A stretch of 8,607 bases of DNA from Deltaproteobacteria bacterium (GCA_021737245.1 JAIPEI010000135.1:1-8607); one strand, 5' to 3'. Positions 1 to 7,242 are shown, numbered from the stretch's first letter. The notes: a model not told the origin generated them from the sequence alone. Program-made: numbers and translations.

Positions 1-143
1 GGGGGCTCGCGGAGGCGAACCCGGACCTGCTCATGCCCATGCACTGCACGGGCTGGAAGGCGGTGCAGCGGATCGCCGAGGCGTTTCCCTCGGCCTTCGC
101 CCTCAGCAGCGTGGGGACGACGGTCACCCTGCGGAGCGGTTGA
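1..143 (+). CDS. Metallo-beta-lactamase-fold hydrolase, C-terminal fragment
   Basis: Only the last 46 codons are inside the window, in the frame starting at base 3, ending with TGA at 141-143. The visible protein contains a Pro-Met-His-Cys-Thr-Gly-Trp-Lys-Ala stretch followed by an Ala-Phe-Pro helix region and a final Val-Gly-Thr-Thr strand. That layout is typical of the C-terminus of MBL-fold proteins annotated as 7,8-dihydropterin-6-methyl-4-(beta-D-ribofuranosyl)aminobenzene-5'-phosphate synthase-like, where the His of the HCTG motif is a late metal ligand. The catalytic HxHxDH motif would lie upstream, outside the window, so family membership rests on the tail alone. The gene is convergent with the bactofilin at 224-574. 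The substrate cannot be inferred. Confidence 0.7.
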   Translation, partial: GLAEANPDLLMPMHCTGWKAVQRIAEAFPSAFALSSVGTTVTLRSG

Positions 144-150
144 CCGCAGG
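128..150 (+). other. Hairpin over the stop codon of the MBL gene
   Basis: CCTGCGG (128-134) and CCGCAGG (144-150) are perfect 7-bp complements with a 9-base loop that contains most of the stop codon; an alternative inner stem GCGG/CCGC shares the same region. No U-tract follows on either strand, so it is not a convincing intrinsic terminator. It could still mark the transcript end between the two convergent genes. Confidence 0.35.
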
Positions 151-223
151 CGCCCCGCTCCGGGTGCGCTATCTTTCCTGGTTTCTGTGGGGATGGGATC
201 TCGAGCCGGCCGGGCGGTGCTGT

Positions 224-574
224 TCAGACGTGCTCCGGGAACTCCTCGACCGCTGTCATGACCTTGATGTCCCCGTCCACGCGCCCCCCTTCCTCGATGA
301 TGAGGCTTCGGGTGAGGATCGTACCTTCCACGGAGCCGGTGGCGTGGATGGTCAGCTTCTTGTGGGCCACCACGGTCCCGTTATGCCGGCCGGCCACGGA
401 AACGGTCCCCGCCTGAAGATCACCGGCAACCCGGCCGGAAGGGGAGATGGTGAGCTCGGCGCAGCGGATGTTCCCCTCCACGCTTCCCTCGACCATCAGG
501 CGGGCGTTGCTCTGGATGTCTCCGACGAGACGGGTGTCCTCCGCTATGAAAGAAATGGCGGTCTGTTTCGCCAT
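224..574 (-). CDS. Bactofilin (DUF583/BacA-type polymer-forming protein)
   Basis: The 116-residue protein is a small cytoskeletal bactofilin. These polymerise without nucleotide into filaments through a right-handed beta-helix, usually on the inner membrane face, and act in cell shape, stalk, motility or envelope organisation. The N-terminus carries the typical Ile-x-Phe-Ile-Ala-x-Asp-Thr-x-x-x-Gly-Asp-Ile signature (about residues 7-20). It is followed by repeated Gly-x-Val-x-Gly-(Asn/Asp/Thr)-Ile turns up to about residue 105, and a short acidic tail. A GAGGAGG sequence sits almost directly upstream of the ATG, closer than usual. The gene begins 42 bases after the FAD/NAD reductase and on the same strand, so it may be co-transcribed with the redox operon, although no functional link is known. 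Family assignment is firm; the specific role is not known. Confidence 0.9.
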   Translation of the reverse strand: MAKQTAISFIAEDTRLVGDIQSNARLMVEGSVEGNIRCAELTISPSGRVAGDLQAGTVSVAGRHNGTVVAHKKLTIHATGSVEGTILTRSLIIEEGGRVDGDIKVMTAVEEFPEHV

Positions 575-616
575 GCCTCCTCGCGATTCGAGTCCCCGGG
601 GCGCATCCCTTCCGGA

Positions 617-1492
617 TCAGTAGTCCGGGGGGAGCTCCTTGAGCTCGGCCAGTGAAAAGACGGGCCCGTCCTTGCAGACGAGCTTTTCTCCGATGTTGCA
701 GCGCCCGCACATGCCGATTCCGCATTTCATCCGGTTCTCCAGGGAGAGGATGATGTTCTCCGGAGGGAAACCCAGCTTCTCGAGCACGGGCTGGGTGAAC
801 CGGATCATGATGGGAGGACCGCATACGATGGCGACTGCGTTCTCCGCGCTGGTGACCTTCTCTTCCGTGATGGCGGGGACGAATCCCACGTTGTACTTCC
901 AGTCCGGGTCGTCCGTGGCGTCCACGGTGATGTGCATGTCCAGGTCGTCCCTCTTCTCCCAGGCCATGAGCTCGTCCTTGTAAAGAAGCATGCCCGGGGA
1001 GCGCGCGCCGTAGACCACGGTGATGTTCTCGAACCGGGAACGGTTCTCCGGCTCCAGCATGTAGATGATGCTGGAGCGGAGCGTCGTGAAGGCGAAGCCG
1101 CCCCCGACGATCACCACGTTCTTTCCTTCCATCTGCTCCCAGGGGTACCAGTTCCCGAGAGGGCCCCTCACCCCCATCACGTCCCCTTCCCTCATGTTGT
1201 GGAGATGGGTCGTGACCTTGCCCACCTTGTTCACGGTGAAGGCGATGAACCCCTTTTCCGTGGGGGAGGAGGCGATCCCGATGGGGATCTCGCCCTTTCC
1301 GGCGATGGACAGCTCGGCGAACTGGCCGGGCGTGTACGCGAACTTCGCCTCGTCCTCGGGGTTGAGAAACACGAACTTGAAGGTCTTGAGATTCCGGTCC
1401 TCGGTCTCCGTGGTGATGCTGTCGATTCGAACCGGATAAGGAAGATACGGATTTTCCAATGGGCCACCCCCTGTATCTTGGTCGTTGATCAT
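617..1492 (-). CDS. FAD/NAD(P)-binding [2Fe-2S] oxidoreductase subunit (HydG/AsrB/FlxA-like)
   Basis: A 291-residue member of the ferredoxin-reductase-like family that includes dihydroorotate dehydrogenase PyrK, sulfhydrogenase gamma (HydG), anaerobic sulfite reductase AsrB and FlxA. It exchanges electrons between NAD(P)H and the complex through FAD and a [2Fe-2S] cluster. Visible parts in order: an N-terminal Asn-Pro-Tyr-Leu-Pro lead-in; a flavin barrel with Pro-Gly-Gln-Phe (55-58) and Ile-Gly-Ile-Ala-Ser-Ser-Pro (71-77); a pyridine-nucleotide domain with Val-Gly-Gly-Gly-Phe-Ala (129-134) and Cys-Gly-Pro-Pro (224-227); and a C-terminal cluster motif with Cys257, Cys262, Cys265 and Cys273. 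Length is normal for the family. The start is the ATG 48 bases after the preceding gene; its ribosome site is weak. Last of the five redox genes, it is the likely NAD(P)H entry or exit module of the HdrA-MvhD complex. NADH versus NADPH preference is not visible. Confidence 0.9.
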   Translation of the reverse strand: MINDQDTGGGPLENPYLPYPVRIDSITTETEDRNLKTFKFVFLNPEDEAKFAYTPGQFAELSIAGKGEIPIGIASSPTEKGFIAFTVNKVGKVTTHLHNMREGDVMGVRGPLGNWYPWEQMEGKNVVIVGGGFAFTTLRSSIIYMLEPENRSRFENITVVYGARSPGMLLYKDELMAWEKRDDLDMHITVDATDDPDWKYNVGFVPAITEEKVTSAENAVAIVCGPPIMIRFTQPVLEKLGFPPENIILSLENRMKCGIGMCGRCNIGEKLVCKDGPVFSLAELKELPPDY

Positions 1493-1541
1493 GATTCCCG
1501 GGGTTCGGGAGTCTCGCTGAGCACCGCCGCGTCGGCCGATC

Positions 1542-2585
1542 TCAGAGCGCGTTCATCTTTTCGGCGATTTCCCGGATGTCGATGTTCACGGGGCAGAACT
1601 GGACGCAGCGGCCGCAGCCCACGCACTGGATTCCGTCGTCGTACTTGTCCACGTAGTACTTGAGCTTGTGCATGAACCGCTGCCGCACCCGCTCGGTCTT
1701 GCTGCTTCTCGGGTTGTGCCCGGAGCCGTGCAGGGTGAACAGCGGGAACATGCAGGAGTCCCAGTTCCGCATTCGGTCCCCGACCATGGGCAGCATCTGC
1801 ACCTCGTCCTGGATGTCGAAGCACCAGCAGGTCGGGCAGAGAAAGGTGCAGGTGCCGCAGTTGATGCAGGAGAAGGCCACGTCCTCCCAGAACGGGGCCT
1901 CGTATAGCGCGTTGACGTCCTTTTCCCGGAGCTTGTCCGTGGAGACACGCCTCGACCCCTTGCCGGCCACCTGGCGGGTGAGCCCCTGGGCCTTCTTCCA
2001 GGAAGCCTCGTCGGCCTCCTTTCCGCCGTCCGTCTTCTCGAGAAGGGCTTCGCCCTTGTCGGTCAGGGGCTGCGCCAGGTAGGCGTCCCCGAGGTCGTAG
2101 AGAAGGACGTCAAGCCCCTTGCGATCGAAGGGCCCGCTGCCCGCCGAAGCGCAGAAGCAGGTCTCGCAAGGGTCGTTGCATCCCAGCCCCACGAAGGTAG
2201 TGGCTTCGTAGCGCTTCAGCCAGTAGGGATCCTTGTACCGGGGCGTGTCGAAGTTCCGCTTGACCAGCTGGAACGCGAAGGCGTCGCAGGGGCGGATGCC
2301 CACCACGGCCCGGGGGGGGATCTCCTTCTCGTCCTCCTTCAGGATGTGGGCGTCCGGCTGGTTCTTGTCCAGGGTGTACTCGAACATGCGCTCCGACTGC
2401 GGCTCCGTCAGAAACTTGGGGGACATGCGCGTGTTCTGAAACTCGAAGCTCGGCCGGGTCCCCTCCTTCAAGGGGCGGAAGTTGTGAAAGTCCCCCTCCT
2501 TGACGGGAACGTATACTTCGTAGGCGTCTTTCAACCCTTCAAGGACCCCGGCCCACTCATCCTTGCTGAATATCTTGGCACTCAT
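1542..2585 (-). CDS. 4Fe-4S dicluster electron-transfer subunit (AsrA/HydB/FlxB-like)
   Basis: A 347-residue soluble iron-sulfur protein of the family containing sulfhydrogenase beta (HydB) and anaerobic sulfite reductase subunit A. It relays electrons between the NAD(P)H-FAD subunit and the rest of the complex. The N-terminal half has the family's Gly-Ile-Arg-Pro-Cys-Asp motif (96-101) and a cysteine patch at Cys136, Cys140, Cys143 and Cys145. The C-terminal half carries two ferredoxin-like clusters: Cys240/243/246/250 (followed by Cys253 and Cys255) and Cys321/324/327/331, the latter with the Cys-Pro ending. The start is supported by AAGGA about 8 bases upstream of the ATG. It lies between the FrhB-like gene (48-base gap) and the FAD/NAD gene (49-base gap), the usual HydB-HydG pairing. 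Subunit equivalence to FlxB or FlxC of Desulfovibrio is an inference from family, not order. Confidence 0.87.
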   Translation of the reverse strand: MSAKIFSKDEWAGVLEGLKDAYEVYVPVKEGDFHNFRPLKEGTRPSFEFQNTRMSPKFLTEPQSERMFEYTLDKNQPDAHILKEDEKEIPPRAVVGIRPCDAFAFQLVKRNFDTPRYKDPYWLKRYEATTFVGLGCNDPCETCFCASAGSGPFDRKGLDVLLYDLGDAYLAQPLTDKGEALLEKTDGGKEADEASWKKAQGLTRQVAGKGSRRVSTDKLREKDVNALYEAPFWEDVAFSCINCGTCTFLCPTCWCFDIQDEVQMLPMVGDRMRNWDSCMFPLFTLHGSGHNPRSSKTERVRQRFMHKLKYYVDKYDDGIQCVGCGRCVQFCPVNIDIREIAEKMNAL

Positions 2586-2633
2586 AGAACGTTCCTTTGC
2601 ACGCAGAGTTTGTGATTCTTCCCGACCGCCCGC

Positions 2634-3590
2634 CTACCGGATGAAGTCGTTGGGGTCTTCCTTGCGGTAGACGTCCAGCGGGGGCCGCGAGTCCAGGCTC
2701 AGCCCCGCCTCCCAGTCGAACAGCTCGATGCAGTCCTTGTTGAGCTTCTTGGTGAACTGGCGGACCGGGATGCCCACGGGGCACGCCCGCTCGCAGGCGC
2801 CGCAGTCCGTGCACCGGCCCGCACAGTGATACGCCCGCAGGAAGTGAAACGTCATGGTGTCGGCAGGGTCGATGCTCTTGCCCACCCACTGGGGCTTGGA
2901 CTCGTCCACGAAGCAGGTGGGGCAGTAACAGAGCGGGCAGGCGTTCCGGCAGGCGTAGCACCGGATGCAGGACGAGATCGCCCGCTCGAAGAAGTCCCAC
3001 TTTTTTTGGGGCTCCATCTGCTCGATCTTCTCCACGTCCTTGAACGCCTGGACGGCCTGCTGCTCCGGCACCTCCTCGGCCACGAGCTCGTCGTACTCCA
3101 CGGGGTTCCGGTGGCGGCAGGTGGCGCAGTTGAGCTGGAGGAAGTCCGCCTTCTCGAAGGTCTCCTCGTAACCGGGGCCCTTCACGGTGAAGCGCTCTCC
3201 GCCCGGTTCTTCGACGACCTCGGTGATCTCGCGGCCCTTGACCGCCCGTTTGACGGCGCGGTGATTGATGACGCCGGTGCAGGGCACGCCCACGATGTAG
3301 AGCCGCTCCCGGTCGGCCTGGTTCTCGATCACGTGGGTGACGATGTTCCGGGAGTTGCAGCCCGTGGCAAGGATGCCCACCTTGTCCGTCCGTCCCGTGA
3401 GGTAGTTGCAGAGGTTCAGGCCGCAGTTGCTGTCCCAGTGGAGAACGTCCACGTCGGCCGGATCGCGGACCAGGACGGGCTCGTTCATCATGGGGACGGA
3501 GCCTTTTTTGTACCCGATGAACGCGTCTACGGTCCCTTCCTCCAGTAGTTTTTTCGCGATTTCGCGGATTTTTTCCGTGTATTCGATCAT
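2634..3590 (-). CDS. FrhB/FdhB-like 4Fe-4S dicluster protein (Flx-type subunit)
   Basis: A 318-residue iron-sulfur protein. The N-terminal region resembles the coenzyme F420 hydrogenase/formate dehydrogenase beta family, with Cys56, Cys61, Cys78, a Gly-Val-Pro-Cys-Thr-Gly motif (101-106) and a later Asn-Cys-Ala-Thr-Cys (154-158). The C-terminal region has a cysteine-dense segment (Cys208/211/214/218 plus Cys221, 223 and 226) and a second ferredoxin motif (Cys256/260/263/266/270). About 17 cysteines are therefore concentrated in cluster motifs, enough for more than two clusters. The ATG overlaps the mvhD stop codon (TAATG), indicating translational coupling, and GAGGTGG lies just upstream. It probably wires MvhD to the HydB/HydG pair. 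I do not see an HdrB-type CCG domain, so it is not a heterodisulfide reductase catalytic subunit. The exact electron partner is unknown. Confidence 0.8.
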   Translation of the reverse strand: MIEYTEKIREIAKKLLEEGTVDAFIGYKKGSVPMMNEPVLVRDPADVDVLHWDSNCGLNLCNYLTGRTDKVGILATGCNSRNIVTHVIENQADRERLYIVGVPCTGVINHRAVKRAVKGREITEVVEEPGGERFTVKGPGYEETFEKADFLQLNCATCRHRNPVEYDELVAEEVPEQQAVQAFKDVEKIEQMEPQKKWDFFERAISSCIRCYACRNACPLCYCPTCFVDESKPQWVGKSIDPADTMTFHFLRAYHCAGRCTDCGACERACPVGIPVRQFTKKLNKDCIELFDWEAGLSLDSRPPLDVYRKEDPNDFIR

Positions 3591-4021
3591 TATGCCACCT
3601 CGGCTCTTCCTTTGATGAGATGCTCAGCGGGCCCGGCGTCCTTGACCGCTTGAATCACGTCGTTGGCCACTTGGACGAACTTCGTGGCTTCGGCCGAGGA
3701 AATCCACGAAAAGTGAAGCCTTCCGGGCTCGATGCCGATGTGCTCCAGGAGGTTTTTGAAGAGGGCGAACTTGCGACGGGCGTAGTAATTACCTTCCAGG
3801 TAATGGCAGTCGCCGGGGTGTCACCCGGAGACCCAGACCCCGTCTGCCCCGTGCCGGAACGCAGCCAGGAGGAACTTCGGCGAGATGCGTCCGGAGCACG
3901 GCACGCGGATGACCCGGATGTTCGGCGGGTACTGGAGCCGGCTCACACCGGCCAGGTCGGCGGCCCCGTAGGTGCACCAGTTGCAGAAGAAGGCCGTGAT
4001 CTTCGGTTCCCACTCACTCAT
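3590..4021 (-). CDS. mvhD: MvhD/FlxD electron-transfer subunit, selenoprotein (Sec67)
   Basis: Read through an internal UGA at 3823-3821, this frame gives 143 residues, the normal size of MvhD, the [2Fe-2S] protein that passes electrons to HdrA. Residues 1-66 contain Phe-Phe-Cys13-Asn-Trp-Cys16, the family signature Asp-Leu-Ala-Gly-Val-Ser-Arg-Leu-Gln-Tyr-Pro-Pro and Pro-Cys42-Ser-Gly. Immediately after UGA the sequence reads His-Pro-Gly-Asp-Cys72-His-Tyr-Leu-Glu-Gly-Asn-Tyr-Tyr, the universal MvhD continuation. The UGA replaces the cysteine of the Gly-Cys-His-x-Gly-Asp-Cys-His-Tyr motif. A SECIS-like hairpin follows (3788-3804). The frame after UGA is intact to TAA at 3592-3590, which overlaps the next gene. 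The start is chosen at 4021 because AAGGAG lies 6 bases upstream; an in-frame ATG at 4096 lacks this support. Methanococcal VhuD is a known selenoprotein of the same family. A plain nonsense mutation is possible but unlikely. Confidence 0.92.
3788..3823 (-). promoter_or_regulatory. Sec UGA and bacterial SECIS-like hairpin in mvhD
   Basis: The UGA is at 3823-3821. Sixteen bases later the mRNA reads AUUACCUGGAAGGUAAU (3804-3788), a perfect 6-bp stem closed by loop UGGAA. The loop GG falls at +24/+25 after UGA. Bacterial SECIS elements are short coding-region hairpins just downstream of UGA with G residues in the apical loop recognised by SelB, so position and loop fit. Confidence 0.85.
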
Positions 4022-4203
4022 GCTCGTCTCCTTGCTCGTATCACCCCGCAAGAGCCGCCTCGGGGGTGAAAACGGTTCGATGATTGACGGAAACATCCCG
4101 GCGGCGGGTCCTTTTCCTCGTTTCCATCCAGAAAGGAGCCATTTTTGCCGATCTCATCGTCGATCAGCGAGGTTCCTTGTGCAGCGCGACGCTTCCGGGG
4201 ACC
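4022..4203 (-). other. 182-base hdrA-mvhD intercistronic region with two hairpins
   Basis: No supported gene lies here. The mRNA strand can form GCUGAUC-loop-GAUCGGC (4168-4147, 7 bp with one G-U) and UCACCCC-loop-GGGGUGA (4069-4041, 7 bp, 15-base loop). The second hairpin ends about 7 bases before the mvhD ribosome site AAGGAG (4033-4028). Neither is followed by a U-run, so they are not typical terminators; RNA processing or translational control of mvhD is possible. The gap is unusually long compared with the 0-49 base junctions elsewhere in the operon. Confidence 0.45.
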
Positions 4204-7200
4204 TTACATCTCGTCGATCATGGTGATGATCTGGCCCGTCTCGAACCCGCGCAGGTTGATGGCGCCTGAACGGCACGAGGCCACGCACAGACCGCATCCC
4301 TTGCACAGCACGGGGTTGATGTCCGCCCTCCCGGAAAACGGGCCTTCCTCCAGAAAGGAGGGTGCGTTGTAGGGACAGAGCGTGACGCAGACCCCGCAGC
4401 TGGTGCACATGGTCGGCGTGACATAGGCCACGGTACCGCTCGTGGCGATGGTCTGCCTGGCCAGCAGGGTGACGGCCCTCGAGGCGGCGGCCTGGGCCTG
4501 GGCCACGGACTCGTCGATCGGCTTGGGGTAGTGGGCCATGCCGCAGAGGAATACGCCGTCCGTGGCGAACTCCGACGGCGCCAGCTTGGCGTGGGCCTCC
4601 ACGAAGAAGCCGTCCTCGTTCATGGGCACCTTGAAGAACTGGGCCAGCTTCTCGTCCCGGTAGGGGACGATGGCGGAGGCCAGGGTGAGCATGTCGGCGT
4701 GAATGCGCACGTCGCGCCCCAGGATCGGATCGAAGACGTCGATCATGAGATTGTCGCCGTTTGCCACCACACGCGGCTTGCGCTCGAGGTCGTATCGGAT
4801 GAAGATGACCCCGGCCTCGCGTGCCTGCTTGTAGAGCAGCTCCCGCTCGCCGTAGGTCCGAACGTCGCGGTAGAGGATGTAGACCCGCGTGTCCGGGTTG
4901 CGTTCCTTGAGACGGAGCGCGTTCTTGACGGAGTGCGTGCAGCAGACCCTGGAGCAGTAGGGACGCTCCGGCTCCCGGGAACCCACGCACTGGATGAAGA
5001 CGGCGCTCTTCGTCTCCTGGAGCGCCGGAGCGTCGTCCATGAACTTCCGGTCGAGGTCCTGGTGGGTCAGGACCGCCGGGTGCTCGCCGTAGAGGTACTC
5101 CCGGGGCTTGAGCTCCGACGCCCCGGTGGCGATCACGGCCACGCCGTGCTCCACGGTTTCCTCGTTCCCGCCGGAGACCAGCACCGACTGGAAGTTCCCC
5201 ACGAACCCGTCCACCTGCCCCAGCTCGGTCTCCAGCCGGAGGTCGATGTTTTCGTCGGCTTTCAGGGCCTCGGCCATCTCGGCGATCTTCTTCTGAACGT
5301 CCTCCCCCTGCGCCGTCCGGTCGAGGTTCAGGGCCTGCCCGCCCAGCTCGGCGCTGCGTTCCACCAGGGTCACGGGGTGCCCCTGGTCGCTGAGGCTGCG
5401 GGCCGCCGCCATCCCCGAGATGCCGCCTCCCAGGACGAGGGCCCGGGGGTTGATGTCCACCCTGGCCTCCTGGAGCGGCTCCATGAGGGCCGCCTTGGAG
5501 ACCGCCATGCGCACCAAATCCTTGGCCTTCTCGGTCGCGGCCTCGGGGTCGTCCTTGTGGACCCAGGCGTCCTGGTTCCGAATATTCGTCATCTCGAACA
5601 AATACTTGTTCAGCCCGGCCGCCACCAGCGTCTCCTGGAAAAGCGGCTCGTGGGTCTTCGGGGTGCAGGCCGCCACCACGATCCGGTTCAGATCGTTGTC
5701 CCGGATCACCTTGGCCATGTTGTCCTGGGTGTCCTGGGAGCAGGAGTAGAGGTTGTCCGTGGCGAAGGCCACGTAAGGGAGGTCCTTGACGTAGTCGACC
5801 ACCGCGGGCACGTCCACCACGCCGGCGATGTTGACGCCGCAGCGGCAGATGAAGACCCCGATCCGGGGGCTCTCGCCCACCACGTTTCTCTGCTCGGGGA
5901 TCTCCGGCTCCCGGGTCTGTGTGTTCCGGGCGGACGCCAGGGGCGCACCGGCCTCGGCCGCCGCGGAGCTCGCCTCGATCACCGACTGCGGGATGTCCTT
6001 GGGCCCCTGGAGCGCGCCGCAGACGTAGATCCCGTCCCGGGACGTGGCCACGGGCGTGAAGGTCTCCGTGCGGCAGAAGCCGCCCTCGGTCAGCTCGACG
6101 CCCAGCTTGCCCGCCAGCTCCATCAGCTCGGGCGACGTCTCGAGCCCCACGGAGAGGACCACCATGTGGAAGATTTCCTCCACCAGCTCTCCCCCCTCCG
6201 TGGTGTAACGGAGGATCAGGTCGTCGCTGCCCGGCACAGGCGTGACCGTGTGGATTCGGGACCGGACGAACCGGACGCCCTGGTTCGTTTCCGCGTTGTT
6301 ATAGAACCGCTCGAAATCCTTGCCGTGGGTCCGCATGTCCATGAAGAAGATGGTGCAGTCCAGCCCGTCGCCGCTGTGCTCCTTGGCGACGACCGCCTCC
6401 TTGATGGCGTACATGCAGCAGACCGAGGAGCAGTACGCGTGGTCGCAGCGGTTGATGTCCCGCGACCCCACACACTGAAGAAACGCAATTTTTTCAGGCT
6501 CTTTTTCATCCGACGGTCGCACGAGGTGCCCCATGGTGGGCCCGGAAGCCGACAGGATCCGCTCGAACTCCATGGAGGTGATCACGTTCGGATGGTTGGC
6601 GTAGTTGTAGGTGTCGAACGCCTTCGGGTCGAACGGCTTGAACCCGGCCGACAGGATGACGGACCCCACGTTCACGGTGAAGGTCTTTTCCTCGTCGTCG
6701 AACTTGATGGCCTCGGTGGGGCAGAACTTCTCGCAGGCCCTGCACTTGCCCTTCTGAAAGTAGATGCAGTTGTCCTTGTCGATGGCGTACTTGAGGGGGA
6801 CGGCCTGGGCGTAGGGTACATAAGCCGCTTTGCGCTTTTGAAGACCTACATTGTACTCATCCGCAACTTTTTTTGGACATTTTTCAGCGCAAGTACCACA
6901 TCCGATGCATTTTTCCAAGTCCACGAACCGCGGATGCTGCAGGACCTCGACCTGGAAATTCCCCTTCTCACCCTGAATGTCCTTGACTTCCGACAGGGTG
7001 AGCAACTCGATGTTCATGTGCCGGCCGACCTCGACCAGTTTGGGCGAGATAATTCACATGGCACAGTCATTGGTGGGGAAGGTCTTGTCCAACTGGGACA
7101 TGGCCCCACCAATGGAAGGGGTCTTCTCGAGGAGGTAGACGTAGTATCCGGAGTCAGCCAGATCGAGTGCGGCCTGCATACCGGCGATCCCGCCGCCCAC

Positions 7201-7233
7201 GACCATCACCGAACCCATGATGTCCTTGGACAT
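4204..7233 (-). CDS. hdrA: HdrA-like flavin electron-bifurcating subunit, double module, selenoprotein (Sec60)
   Basis: Read through UGA at 7056-7054, the frame gives 1009 residues. HdrA is the FAD/iron-sulfur core that splits or merges electrons between ferredoxin and a higher-potential partner. Module 1: Val-Gly-Gly-Gly-Ile-Ala-Gly FAD fingerprint (about 12-18); Thr-Asn-Asp-Cys57-Ala-Met-Sec60-Ile-Ile-Ser-Pro-Lys, where HdrA normally has Cys; inserted ferredoxin clusters Cys109/112/115/119 and Cys156/164/167/171; and Gln-Cys254-Val-Gly-Ser-Arg with Cys263/268/272/273. Module 2: the classical HdrA N-domain (Cys463-x-Cys465-Gly-Val-Asn-Ile-Ala-Gly, Cys498, Cys523), a second Gly-Gly-Gly-Ile-Ser-Gly FAD fingerprint (about 602-607), a second Cys-Val-Gly-Ser-Arg motif, and C-terminal clusters Cys943/946/949/953 and Cys977/980/983/987. 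Methanogen HdrA is about 650 residues, so this is a fused form. The ATG at 7233 has AAGGAG 9 bases upstream. A conventional start at 7017 would lose half of the first FAD fold. No HdrB/HdrC neighbour is present. Confidence 0.93.
7021..7056 (-). promoter_or_regulatory. Sec UGA and bacterial SECIS-like hairpin in hdrA
   Basis: The UGA is at 7056-7054. Fifteen bases later the mRNA reads CUGGUCGAGGUCGGCCGG (7038-7021), which folds into a 7-bp stem (two G-U pairs) with tetraloop AGGU. The loop GG falls at +24/+25 after UGA, the same offset as in mvhD. The loop resembles the AGGUCU apical loop of the E. coli fdhF SECIS. Confidence 0.85.
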
Positions 7234-7242
7234 GGAACTTTT

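Noticed and set aside
140..655. Plus-strand open frame over the bactofilin
   Set aside because: Shadow of the bactofilin and of the end of the reductase gene; no family features and it overlaps the MBL gene end.
932..1663. Plus-strand open frame opposite the FAD/NAD reductase
   Set aside because: High-GC antisense shadow; the minus strand carries the flavin, nucleotide and [2Fe-2S] motifs.
3821..4096. MvhD as a 91-residue truncated protein or pseudogene ending at the UGA, starting at ATG 4096
   Set aside because: The frame continues intact for 76 codons of clear MvhD sequence after the UGA and a SECIS-like hairpin follows; the ribosome site supports ATG 4021 instead.
4053..4169. A 38-codon minus-strand open frame between hdrA and mvhD
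   Set aside because: No ribosome site, no recognisable features and basic low-complexity composition; it is not supported as a gene.
7054..7056. Simple nonsense mutation or sequencing error splitting hdrA
   Set aside because: The same event at a conserved Cys codon with a matching SECIS geometry occurs in mvhD of the same operon; two independent errors of this kind are unlikely.
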